A DNA stretch of 64,000 nt from assembly GCA_050949725.1 (NCBI GenBank), contig JBMNGH010000006.1:124001-188000 (forward strand), read 5' to 3'. Both the position numbers and the translations under genes were made by a program. Shown here one piece after another: positions 41,701 to 49,916 of the stretch. This DNA comes from JBMNGH01 sp050949725 (lineage in GTDB: Bacteria; Bacillota; Thermosediminibacteria; Thermosediminibacterales; Tepidanaerobacteraceae). The notes beneath the pieces are model-generated. The model searched no databases and was not told the origin of the DNA. It was given only the letters and a program-made list of their open reading frames with translations. The first letter of the stretch is position 1. Each line of letters starts with the position of its first letter.

Positions 41701-41727
41701 ACTATTCACCTCCAAATATTTTTAAAA

Positions 41728-41865
41728 AAATAAAAGGACGGATAGATTCACCCGCCCTCTGTTTTTCTCATATACCTTATAAGCCTTAGCCATAAGGTGA
41801 GAAGAAGTGAATCTTCTGCTTTGTCATTTGGCGTATTGCTTTTACAAACGTAAATATACCACAAT
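41728..41865 (-). promoter_or_regulatory. Ribosomal protein L20 leader
   Basis: Leader upstream of infC with the terminator GGGCGG...CCGTCC followed by T-runs (41729-41760) and upstream segments (GCAGAAGATTCACTTCTTC, and a TAAGGCTTATAAGG hairpin) that can form the alternative structure. L20 binding is expected to favour termination. Confidence 0.75.
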
Positions 41866-41882
41866 ATTACCTATACTGTCAA

Positions 41883-43793
41883 TTACAAAAGTTGCCGAGT
41901 TATAGCAGTTATATCTTGAATTATTTCTTCAAGTTTCTTTGTGCCTAAATCACCCACATCCCTAGTTCTCAATGAAACAGTACCTTCTTTTTCTTCTTTG
42001 TCGCCTAATATAAGCATATAAGGTATCTTGTGCAACTGTGCATCCCTTATTTTATAACCGATTTTTTCATTTCTAGGGTCTAGTTCAACTCTTATATCAA
42101 CCGATTCAAGCTTTTCTTTTACAATCTTCGCGTACTCCATATGCTTTTCACTTATAGGTAAAATTCGAACCTGTACAGGAGCCAACCACAAGGGAAATGC
42201 ACCTGCAAAATGTTCAATTAATATTCCGATGAACCGCTCTATGCTGCCAAAAATGACTCTGTGTATCATAACAGGTCTATGTCTTTCCCCATCAGGTCCA
42301 ATATACGTTAAATCAAACCTTTCTGGCATTTGGAAGTCCAGCTGTATTGTACCACATTGCCATGTGCGATCTAGGCTATCTTTTAAATGGAAATCAATTT
42401 TCGGTCCGTAAAAAGCCCCGTCCCCTTCATTCACCTTATACGCTATCCCTTTGCTTTTTAAGGCAGACTCCAGAGTGCTTGTGGCCTTGTTCCACATATC
42501 TGCAGAACCCATTGAGTTCTCGGGCCTTGTAGACAATTCAACATTATAATCAAAACCAAACACTTTATAAAAAGTATCTACCAGATCAATTACACCGATA
42601 ATTTCTTCTTCAATTTGCGATGGCATCATAAATATATGGGCATCATCCTGGGTAAAGCATCTTACACGCATCAGGCCGTGTAGTACACCGGAAAGTTCAT
42701 GTCTGTGAACTAAGCCGAGCTCTCCGTACCTAATGGGTAGCTCTCTGTAACTATGGACTTCACTGTTAAACATAAGCATAGCGCCTGGGCAGTTCATTGG
42801 TTTTACAGCGTAATTTTTTTCATCGATTTTCGTAAAATACATGTTCTCTTTGTAATGATCCCAGTGACCGGATTCCCTCCAAAGTTCTTCATTTAAGATA
42901 ATTGGGGTTTTTATTTCTAGGTAACCTCTTTTCTTGTGCTCTTTCCTCCAGAACCTTGTCAACAAATTCCATATGACCATTCCTTTTGGATGAAAAAACG
43001 GAAAGCCTGGGCCTTCTTCATGTATGCTGAAAATCCCCAAATCTTTACCTAATCTTCTATGGTCCCTCTTTTTTGCTTCTTCAAGCTTAGCTAGGTGCTC
43101 ATCAAGCATTGATTTTTTTGGAAACGATATGCCGTAAATCCTTTGCAGCATCTTGTTCTGCTCGTCGCCTCGCCAGTACGCCCCGGCTACACTGGTAAGT
43201 TTAAATGCTTTGATCATTCCAGTTGAAATTATATGCGGTCCTGCGCAAAGGTCAGTAAAATCTCCTTGCTTGTAAAAACTGATTTTTACATCCTGAGGCA
43301 AATCTTCTACAAGTTCAACTTTATAAGGTTCAGACATTTCATTAAACTTATTAAGCGCATCTTCTCTGGAAATTTCAAATCGCATGAATTCTAAATTCGC
43401 AGATATTATGTTTTTCATTTCTTGCTCAATTTGTTCTATCTCGTCTGGTGTAAAGCCTTTTTCACGTTCAAAATCATAATAGAAACCCGAGTCTATTGCT
43501 GGACCAATTGCTAGCTTTACATCCGGAAACAGACGCTTAACCGCCTGTGCCATAACATGTGCTGTGCTGTGCCAAAACACCCGCTTCCCTTCTTCATTGT
43601 CGAAAGTTAATATCTCAAGTTCTGTGTCATCGAATATCATGTAGCTCAAGTCTGAGACAGTCCCGTTCACCTTAGCGGCAATGGCATTTTTTGCAAGTTT
43701 AGGGCTAATGTTTTTTGCAATTTCCGCAGCAGTAATGCCTTTTTTGAATAACTTTTGTTCTTTGCCCTTTAGTGTAACTTTTATCTGGTCCAT
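41883..43793 (-). CDS. thrS: Threonyl-tRNA synthetase
   Basis: About 636 residues. Domains in order: TGS (1-65), editing SAD domain (about 70-230, HSTAHVMAQAVKRLFPD), class II core (about 240-535, with the zinc-ligand region MNCPGAMLMF and motif 2 RYGELGLVHRHE), and anticodon-binding domain (about 540-636). The ATG at 43793 with AGGGGAT upstream gives the family length; a longer reading enters the T-box terminator. Confidence 0.97.
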   Translation of the reverse strand: MDQIKVTLKGKEQKLFKKGITAAEIAKNISPKLAKNAIAAKVNGTVSDLSYMIFDDTELEILTFDNEEGKRVFWHSTAHVMAQAVKRLFPDVKLAIGPAIDSGFYYDFEREKGFTPDEIEQIEQEMKNIISANLEFMRFEISREDALNKFNEMSEPYKVELVEDLPQDVKISFYKQGDFTDLCAGPHIISTGMIKAFKLTSVAGAYWRGDEQNKMLQRIYGISFPKKSMLDEHLAKLEEAKKRDHRRLGKDLGIFSIHEEGPGFPFFHPKGMVIWNLLTRFWRKEHKKRGYLEIKTPIILNEELWRESGHWDHYKENMYFTKIDEKNYAVKPMNCPGAMLMFNSEVHSYRELPIRYGELGLVHRHELSGVLHGLMRVRCFTQDDAHIFMMPSQIEEEIIGVIDLVDTFYKVFGFDYNVELSTRPENSMGSADMWNKATSTLESALKSKGIAYKVNEGDGAFYGPKIDFHLKDSLDRTWQCGTIQLDFQMPERFDLTYIGPDGERHRPVMIHRVIFGSIERFIGILIEHFAGAFPLWLAPVQVRILPISEKHMEYAKIVKEKLESVDIRVELDPRNEKIGYKIRDAQLHKIPYMLILGDKEEKEGTVSLRTRDVGDLGTKKLEEIIQDITAITRQLL

Positions 43794-43825
43794 AACATCC
43801 CCTTCTTTTGATGATATATTAAAAA

Positions 43826-44010
43826 CACAACCCCTCATCCGTAAGGGACGAGAGGTTATCCCGTGGTTCCACCCTAATTTGTGCTCTATGTGCTTTAAAG
43901 GAGCATTTCCAATAGCTCTAAGTTGGTTTTCGGCATGCTATTCTCAGGGCCTTTACAGCTTCCAGCCCCTCTCTTTGAGAAATCACAGGCTTACTCTTCT
44001 CTTCATCGCT
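43826..44010 (-). promoter_or_regulatory. T-box riboswitch controlling thrS
   Basis: Core AGGGTGGAACCACGG (near 43864-43878) precedes a terminator, CCTCTCGTCC, 5-nt loop, GGATGAGGGG, then a T-run (43826-43857). The upstream stem I with AGAGAGGGG is recognisable; I could not place the threonine specifier with certainty. Confidence 0.88.
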
Positions 44011-44085
44011 AGATTTATTTTTGTATATTATAATTCTTATACTACATATTTGTCAATAATTATCGGTTTTGTCTATTGTTTATCT

Positions 44086-44199
44086 TTATCTTTCTCCCGT
44101 CCCTAAATATACAACCATTTCACCGATATTTGTGCTGTGGTTGCCTATTCTTTCTATATGTCTAGCTACCATCAACAGCTCTGTTTTTGTTAAAACTAT
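44086..44199 (-). pseudogene. 3' remnant of phoU
   Basis: About 37 codons end in TAA at 44086 and read LLMVARHIERIGNHSTNIGE then MVVYLGTGER, the typical PhoU C-terminus (family: ARYLERIGDHATNIAE...). Directly upstream is an in-frame TGA at 44202 and no start or ribosome site, and the remaining ~180 residues are gone. The pst/pho genes are not nearby, so this is a scar of a deleted phosphate locus. Confidence 0.75.
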
Positions 44200-44235
44200 T
44201 CAATCTACTTAATAAGTAAAATAGCTTTTGATACA

Positions 44236-44850
44236 TTATGCTCCGCTCAAAACATAAAATGAAATAAGTGCCTGAATTAAACCAATAAAAAATCCAATTA
44301 CCCCACCAAGGACTTCAATCTGCTTAAGCTCTTTTCTTGAAAGCCTCAATATCATTGTTTCAAGTCGTTCCAAATCGAATGAATTAATTTTATCCTCCAC
44401 CATTTGCCCTAAATTAATCTCGTGTCTTGTTTTTTGTATTAATTCGGTTTTTATTTCTTCGAATACTTGGCCCCCATGGCGACTGATCGTTTCTCCTAGA
44501 TGTACACTTAATGATGTTTTTAATCCAAATGGGATAAATCCGGGAAGTTTATCGCAAGTTTTTCTTATTATAATTTTTTTTATACACTCCATGAGTTGTT
44601 TTTTGTTATCATCAGATGTTAGTTTTTGGATAATCTCATCTGACGACAATATCTCGTTTTCTACCGCTTCTCCAATATTTCGCGAAATATCTAGCCTTCG
44701 CTTTGGTATCAGACCTTGCAGTTCTAAACCTAATAGCGGTACTTTTAGGGGATTTATAGGTCTGAAAATGAGCTTTATCGCAAGAAGATTAGTTCCCCAA
44801 CCGATTAAACTTCCTATAAGAGGCATGACCAACAGTTCTCTTTGAATCAC
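44236..44850 (-). CDS. DUF445-family membrane-associated protein
   Basis: About 204 residues with hydrophobic ends: a helix at the N-terminus (VMPLIGSLIGWGTNLLAIKL, family hallmark GWxTNxxAIK) and one at the C-terminus (GGVIGFFIGLIQALISFYVL). The middle is charged and helical. DUF445 proteins (YheB-like) have no established function. The GTG at 44850 is preferred since GGTGA precedes it. Single gene next to the phoU scar. Confidence 0.8.
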   Translation of the reverse strand: MIQRELLVMPLIGSLIGWGTNLLAIKLIFRPINPLKVPLLGLELQGLIPKRRLDISRNIGEAVENEILSSDEIIQKLTSDDNKKQLMECIKKIIIRKTCDKLPGFIPFGLKTSLSVHLGETISRHGGQVFEEIKTELIQKTRHEINLGQMVEDKINSFDLERLETMILRLSRKELKQIEVLGGVIGFFIGLIQALISFYVLSGA

Positions 44851-45001
44851 TAGAATCACCGCTTGCTTATTTTATAAAACATCTTCACTCTATTTATGCT
44901 CTTGATGCTCTTACATCATAACTATTGCAGCTTTGTGATTATAAATGCACTCATAGATTATCGCAAGGTTAGAAATCTGTCAAGCTCTTTTAAGTTTGCT
45001 C

Positions 45002-45031
45002 AAAAAAAAGGAACTAATATAGTTCCTTTTT
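45002..45031 (-). terminator. Terminator after ytxC
   Basis: Minus strand AAAGGAACTA, short loop, TAGTTCCTTT then five more T. Confidence 0.85.
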
Positions 45032-45064
45032 AACCAAATCCTTTATTTATCTGAAAGTTATCAT

Positions 45065-45970
45065 TCAATTTAATTTAATTGGCTCGGTCTCAAAACAAAT
45101 ATCACAGTGGCTACAAAATGAAACCTTGCCTTCAAAAATATTATAAATGGCATTAATCACTTCGGGCTTTTCCTTTCCTGTAAAACCGTGGATTATAATT
45201 TTTTGTGGCGCCATATTTATCAATGTGCTCACTAGAACATCGTCCACATTAACCTCTGGGTTTTCACGAGCGAATTCATCGATATAATAATCTTTACCAA
45301 TAGGCTTTGCCATTTCATCAAATAAATATATTTCATTATTTTTAAGAATAACGTTTATGAGGTCTTTCTTTGGTTCTTGAAGTTCAACAAAATATTTAAG
45401 AAGCTTGATAAACTCCCTATATTCTTTGTCCATAAGGTATTCGTCAATGGCTTTATCAACTGCCTCTTCCAGCTGTTCCATATATTCTCTAAGCCTAAAT
45501 TTAATAAACCCATCAAGGATAATCGTGCTGTTTAAACCTATATATTCTTTGATTTTATGTAGAATATAGGCTTTTCTTTTTATTTGATATGTTAAATCAC
45601 ATCTCCCTTGTACTTCACTGAAATTCAGAATATCCTGAGTAAATTCAAATATCTTTTCATGTTCCTTCTGATCAAAATAAAAATAATTATTTTTAATAAT
45701 CTTTTTAATGAGTTTTGGTTCCCATTGATTTAATATCACATCAGATAAGGCGTTGGCTATACAGTGGTGGAAATTACTTTTTATATCGTTGAAATTACCT
45801 TCCAATAAAATATCATCATTTATATTGCAAAAATAATAGTTTGCTCCACTCCTTTCTATTAATTTTATTATTATTTCTATACCTTCATCTCTCAATATTT
45901 TTAATTCCAAGTCTAATCTATCCTCAAAGCCTTCAATAGGCTCGATAATCCCAATGCTCAATAGCCGCAC
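45065..45970 (-). CDS. ytxC: Sporulation protein YtxC
   Basis: A 301-residue soluble protein. The pattern (mixed N-terminal domain, FIKFRLREYMEQLEEAVDKA near residue 155-174, and a C-terminal domain ending with a CSHCDIC motif) matches the YtxC family found in spore formers. The C-terminal cysteines C290, C293 and C296 could bind a metal. Starts at GTG with AAGGGAGTGAT upstream. Function beyond association with sporulation is not known. Confidence 0.8.
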   Translation of the reverse strand: MRLLSIGIIEPIEGFEDRLDLELKILRDEGIEIIIKLIERSGANYYFCNINDDILLEGNFNDIKSNFHHCIANALSDVILNQWEPKLIKKIIKNNYFYFDQKEHEKIFEFTQDILNFSEVQGRCDLTYQIKRKAYILHKIKEYIGLNSTIILDGFIKFRLREYMEQLEEAVDKAIDEYLMDKEYREFIKLLKYFVELQEPKKDLINVILKNNEIYLFDEMAKPIGKDYYIDEFARENPEVNVDDVLVSTLINMAPQKIIIHGFTGKEKPEVINAIYNIFEGKVSFCSHCDICFETEPIKLN

Positions 45971-46171
45971 AAAATCACTCCCTTTCTTTGTAACTATTAT
46001 ATGTCTATGGCTTATACCATATACAAAGAAACTAAGGGAGTAATTACCATAAATTGCATTTACAAAAATACCCTACTATATAAATAAGCACAAGCTACTC
46101 TAAATAAGAACTACACCAGACACGTAATCAGAGATTGCTTTCGGCCCCTGGAACCTTGTTACTTCACAATA

Positions 46172-46199
46172 AGCAAAAAACCCGCTTTATAGCAGGTTA
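46172..46199 (-). terminator. Terminator after tRNA-Val(GAC)
   Basis: Minus strand AACCTGCT, 4-nt loop, AGCGGGTT followed by T-run. The rest of the gap to ytxC (45971-46171) shows no gene; it should hold the ytxC promoter. Confidence 0.8.
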
Positions 46200-46209
46200 T
46201 TTTTAACTA

Positions 46210-46284
46210 TGGTGGGCGCTGTAAGGATTGAACTTACGACCCCTTCCGCGTCAAGGAAGTGCTCTCCCACTGAGCTAAGCGCCC
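46210..46284 (-). tRNA. tRNA-Val(GAC)
   Basis: 75 nt with encoded CCA and anticodon GAC; complete stems. Single tRNA gene with own promoter and terminator. Confidence 0.97.
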
Positions 46285-46314
46285 ATTTTAATAAAATCAT
46301 CATAGCTTTAATTT

Positions 46315-46343
46315 ATTATAACACTTACCCCATTTTTTCGCAA
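46315..46343 (-). promoter_or_regulatory. Promoter of tRNA-Val(GAC)
   Basis: Minus strand TTGCGA and TATAAT with a 17-bp spacer, 31 bp before the tRNA. Confidence 0.75.
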
Positions 46344-46472
46344 GAATAAAAAAGTTTTTCCTTTGACAGACTGCTCTTTATATACTACAAGCTCGATTTT
46401 TGTCGAATCATTTTTCGAAATTAATCTTTTTTTGCTATGACCCGGGAAATTATCTAAGGCCTGATTATAGTG

Positions 46473-48248
46473 TCATTGTCTCAACCTACGGTATAAGGTA
46501 GATAAGCTTATTCCAAGCATTGCTGCGGCTTTCTCTTTAGCTTTTGTATCATTCCCAAATTTATTTATAGTGTCTAGTATTATTTTTTTCTCCAGGCTAT
46601 TACTCAACAACTTTATGCTTTGCTCTCCAGAAACGTTTTGTAAATCATAAGTATCTTTGACATTTTGTAATATTCGTTTAGGCAAGTGCTTATCACTGAT
46701 CACATCTTCTGAACACATATTTACAGCATATTCGATAGTATTTTCTAGTTCTCTAACATTTCCGGGCCATGGGTACTTCTCTATTTTAGTCCTTGCTTCT
46801 ATGCTCATTCGCTTTATGTCTTTATTTAATAGTTTCGCGTATTTTGCTATAAAGGTATTTACCAAGATATTAATGTCTTCTTTTCGTTTTCTCAAAGGCG
46901 GAATATGCAATGGAATGACATTTAAGCGATAGTATAAATCCTCTCTAAATTCTCCTTTCGCAATCATATCCTCCAAGTTTCTATTAGTCGCAGCTATTAT
47001 TCTAACATCAATTGGAATAGTCTTAATTCCCCCTACAGGTTCAATTTCTTTTTCTTCCAAAACCCTTAAAAGTTTTGCTTGTAAATATAAAGTCATGTCG
47101 CCGATTTCATCCAAGAAAATGGTACCGCCACTAGCTAGTTTAAATTTTCCTGGTTTACCGTCTTTTTTCGCCCCAGTAAAAGCACCTCCCTCGTATCCAA
47201 ACAACTCGCTTTCCAATAAACTTTCTGGAATTGCTGCACAGTTTAACGTAACAAAAGGTCCTTCACTCCTCAAACTTCTGCTGTGAATAGCTCGCGCAAA
47301 TAATTCTTTGCCAGTCCCGCTTTCACCTCGTATTAGTATGGTTGAATTACTTCTAGCTGCCTTCATAGCCTGCTCTTTAACATTTTTTATAGCATGACTT
47401 ATGCCCAGTATATCATCGAAAGTGTATTTACTTCCAATATCGATCATTCTATAAGCAATTTTGCTAAATTCATTAAAAGATTTTAATGTCAAAACAACAC
47501 CTTTAATCACATTATTACTAGATAATGGTCTCGCAGAACACAACATTCTGATTTTCTCACCTTTTACTTCAAAAAACAAATCCGAATCATTAAATTCCAT
47601 TCCTTTTTTTATTTTTAACAGTTTATTTCGATCACGTATAAGAGCACTTATGTTCTTGCCTATATAATCCTTTTTTTTAATACCCAATAATTCTTCAGCA
47701 GATGGATTTAGATGAATAATATTGCCATATTCGTCAAGTGCTAAAATTCCCTCATGAACTGAATCTGTGATTGCTTCGATTTTTTTGGAAAATAACAGCA
47801 ATTTCTCAGTCTGTTGTTTTTCTATTATCTTACTGTTTATAAGGTCTATAAGCCCTTGAATGAAAGAAAGTAAACTTTCTTTTTTTTCCATAAATTGTTT
47901 GTATTGTTCTTCGTTAAAAGCCACCAAACTTACAATACCAATAACCTGACCATCTATAATGATCGGGCAGTCCATTTCCGCTTTTTCCGGACACCTCATG
48001 TATAGTTCACAAGGCCTGCATATTTTATTTATCCCAGGGTTTGTCATAATCAAATGTTTTCTGTTTTTTATCACTGTCTTATAAGCATAACTCGTTTGTA
48101 AAATATTTCCTTTTAATTCATTGTACTTAGCTGTCCCACCAATAACCAACAAATTCTCATCAACTATGCAAACTTCGATGTTTAAAATAGATGCTATTAC
48201 TTCTGCTATGTTTTGCACACTTCCTTTGATACCAAGCAAAAGAGACAT
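46473..48248 (-). CDS. Sigma-54-dependent transcriptional activator with Cys-rich sensor and PAS domain
   Basis: A 591-residue activator. Residues 1-145 form a GAF-like sensor that holds C77, C80, C86 and C94 (CX2CX5CX7C), a possible Fe-S or redox site. A PAS domain follows (about 155-265), then the AAA+ domain (about 280-510) with Walker A GESGTGKE, an intact GAFTGA loop for sigma-54 contact, and GGTIFLDEIGDM; a Fis-type HTH ends the protein (AAAMLGISLSTLYRRLRQ). The target is unknown: no -24/-12 promoter adjoins it, but the racemase gene upstream has one. Similar Cys-containing activators control amino-acid fermentation genes in Clostridia. Confidence 0.88.
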   Translation of the reverse strand: MSLLLGIKGSVQNIAEVIASILNIEVCIVDENLLVIGGTAKYNELKGNILQTSYAYKTVIKNRKHLIMTNPGINKICRPCELYMRCPEKAEMDCPIIIDGQVIGIVSLVAFNEEQYKQFMEKKESLLSFIQGLIDLINSKIIEKQQTEKLLLFSKKIEAITDSVHEGILALDEYGNIIHLNPSAEELLGIKKKDYIGKNISALIRDRNKLLKIKKGMEFNDSDLFFEVKGEKIRMLCSARPLSSNNVIKGVVLTLKSFNEFSKIAYRMIDIGSKYTFDDILGISHAIKNVKEQAMKAARSNSTILIRGESGTGKELFARAIHSRSLRSEGPFVTLNCAAIPESLLESELFGYEGGAFTGAKKDGKPGKFKLASGGTIFLDEIGDMTLYLQAKLLRVLEEKEIEPVGGIKTIPIDVRIIAATNRNLEDMIAKGEFREDLYYRLNVIPLHIPPLRKRKEDINILVNTFIAKYAKLLNKDIKRMSIEARTKIEKYPWPGNVRELENTIEYAVNMCSEDVISDKHLPKRILQNVKDTYDLQNVSGEQSIKLLSNSLEKKIILDTINKFGNDTKAKEKAAAMLGISLSTLYRRLRQ

Positions 48249-48551
48249 CTAATTCCTCCCCAAATTAGTATTTTGTAGAGTATTTAACTAAATTACTATA
48301 GTTGGTTTAATTATAAGGGATGTTAGTATTAATTGTACACGAAAAAAACATACAATACAACATTGTTCGAATACTAAATATTGTATTAATATATTTAGTT
48401 GACTTGCAAATCGTATGCCATCTTTGCCCTGTTCTTAATAATTCAACGTGAAAATTTCTACTCGCCCTTAAAGTTCATTGAATACAAACATACCATAATT
48501 AACCGGCTCACTCGAAATATGTAAAGATTAGCTGACCCAAGAGTATACCAT
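48249..48551. other. Intergenic stretch without recognised gene
   Basis: A/T-rich region between the Cys-type activator and the strong terminator. I see TATAAT-like boxes suited to the activator's promoter near 48317 on the minus strand but no ORF, RNA or -24/-12 site. Confidence 0.5.
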
Positions 48552-48597
48552 GTGCAAAAAAAATTGCGCTAGATTTTTAGCGCAATTTTTTTTGCAC
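48552..48597. terminator. Perfect 20-bp inverted repeat, bidirectional terminator
   Basis: GTGCAAAAAAAATTGCGCTA (48552-48571) and its exact reverse complement (48578-48597) around a 6-nt loop. The GC core with A8/T8 tracts terminates on either strand; it ends the racemase transcript. Confidence 0.85.
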
Positions 48598-48728
48598 GTT
48601 GAACTTTGCTTAAATATTTTATTAGATAAATCCTTTATATGTAATAGGCTTAGTGTTTGAATTATAACTCGTTTCATCATCTTAACACTTGCTCATTTGA
48701 TCTAGCATAACTAAATATCTTTGTTATC

Positions 48729-49799
48729 CTAGTAAAAAATCTTACTGACATATTTTGATGTCATTAAACTTAGCATAGCACAATAATTTAAATCAAATTG
48801 TATTACATCTCCCACCTTGATATCTTGACACTTTGTCACATCAACAATCAAGTGGTCGCTGCTGGCACCAATAATTTTCATGGCTTTGTTAGTCGGAGTC
48901 AAACCTTCGATTCGACAATCCTGCTTACCCAACGCAACAATTGCTCTCTTAATAAGGCCCACATCGCGATGATTAGGTATATTTCCGAAAGCATCACGGC
49001 CGATTTTCCCAATTGGACATGATGGCTTGATCTTTACCTCTATGACCTCGGCTTTCAATTTTAATGCGCCTTGAAATGTTCCCGGGACATTTCGTAAATT
49101 TGTAGGGTCTGTTCCCAATAAAATAGCTTCCCCGATTCGAAGTTGGTTTATTCCAGGTGCAAGTTCTCCTTTATCAAGTAAACCTAAAGCAGCGGTATTA
49201 CCACCAGAAATGGTTTTCATTTTGATACCATATTTCTTTTCTATTTCAACTGCAATATCCAATAGAATTTTTGTGTTTTCGTAAGTAGGCAATACACCTC
49301 CGTAACAAGCAACATTTGTGCCCAACCCCTCAAGCTCGATACCTTTAAGGTCAACAATTTGCTCTACAACATCCATGACATCTTGAGGTAATACACCTTC
49401 TCTTAAATCTCCCACATCGACCATTAAAATAACTTTGTGGATCTTGCCGATTTTTTTGGCTTCTTGAGAGAGCATCTTAATTACTTCAACCTCGGAGTTT
49501 AGGCTACCTTCGGCTATTTGCACCAAATCTTTTACCTCGGAAAGCATAGGTATTCTTATTAAATATATGGGAACATCAAAGCCAGCTTTCTTTAATGAAG
49601 CAATATTTAAAAGCCGTGAGTCCCCCAGCTTTTTTATTCCTCCTCTTATCATTGCATTTGTAACTTCGCTGAGAGCACATACCCCTTTAGTCACACCCAT
49701 TACTTCAATACCGTTATTATTACAATAATCCACGATATATTGTGCATTATGCTGAATTCTTTTCATGTCGATTTCCACGCAAGGATAACTCGCCCTCAT
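48729..49799 (-). CDS. Alanine/ornithine racemase-family PLP enzyme
   Basis: A 356-residue type III PLP enzyme. The N-terminal TIM barrel carries the PLP lysine in VMGVTKGV (about 36-43) and the phosphate-binding SGGNTAAL region (about 203-210); the C-terminal beta domain is present. Sequence layout resembles ornithine racemase (Orr) and YhfX-type enzymes rather than cell-wall alanine racemase. The start at 49799 has AGGAG upstream; a longer reading would cover the promoter. A textbook sigma-54 promoter precedes it and a RocR-like activator lies upstream, which fits ornithine or arginine catabolism. The D-ornithine aminomutase genes are not in this window. Confidence 0.8.
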   Translation of the reverse strand: MRASYPCVEIDMKRIQHNAQYIVDYCNNNGIEVMGVTKGVCALSEVTNAMIRGGIKKLGDSRLLNIASLKKAGFDVPIYLIRIPMLSEVKDLVQIAEGSLNSEVEVIKMLSQEAKKIGKIHKVILMVDVGDLREGVLPQDVMDVVEQIVDLKGIELEGLGTNVACYGGVLPTYENTKILLDIAVEIEKKYGIKMKTISGGNTAALGLLDKGELAPGINQLRIGEAILLGTDPTNLRNVPGTFQGALKLKAEVIEVKIKPSCPIGKIGRDAFGNIPNHRDVGLIKRAIVALGKQDCRIEGLTPTNKAMKIIGASSDHLIVDVTKCQDIKVGDVIQFDLNYCAMLSLMTSKYVSKIFY

Positions 49800-49840
49800 A
49801 AAACCATCTCCTGGAACTATTCTACTTTCTTTAAAGATTA

Positions 49841-49858
49841 AGCAAAATTCGTTCCAAC
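49841..49858 (-). promoter_or_regulatory. Sigma-54 (-24/-12) promoter of the racemase gene
   Basis: Minus strand TTGGAACGAATTTTGCT: GG and GC separated by exactly 10 nt and matching TGGCACG-N4-TTGCT with one difference. About 40 bp before the ATG at 49799. Confidence 0.85.
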
Positions 49859-49897
49859 TCAAGATGTTTAATAAAAGTGGTTTTATGAAAAGTCAGG

Positions 49898-49916
49898 ATT
49901 AATTCTTGGAATTAAT
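49898..49916. promoter_or_regulatory. Inverted repeat, candidate activator binding site
   Basis: ATTAATTC-TTG-GAATTAAT, perfect 8-nt arms, about 40 bp upstream of the -24 box and overlapping the end of the activator gene. It could be the enhancer bound by the RocR-like protein; it lacks the T-tail of a terminator. Confidence 0.45.
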
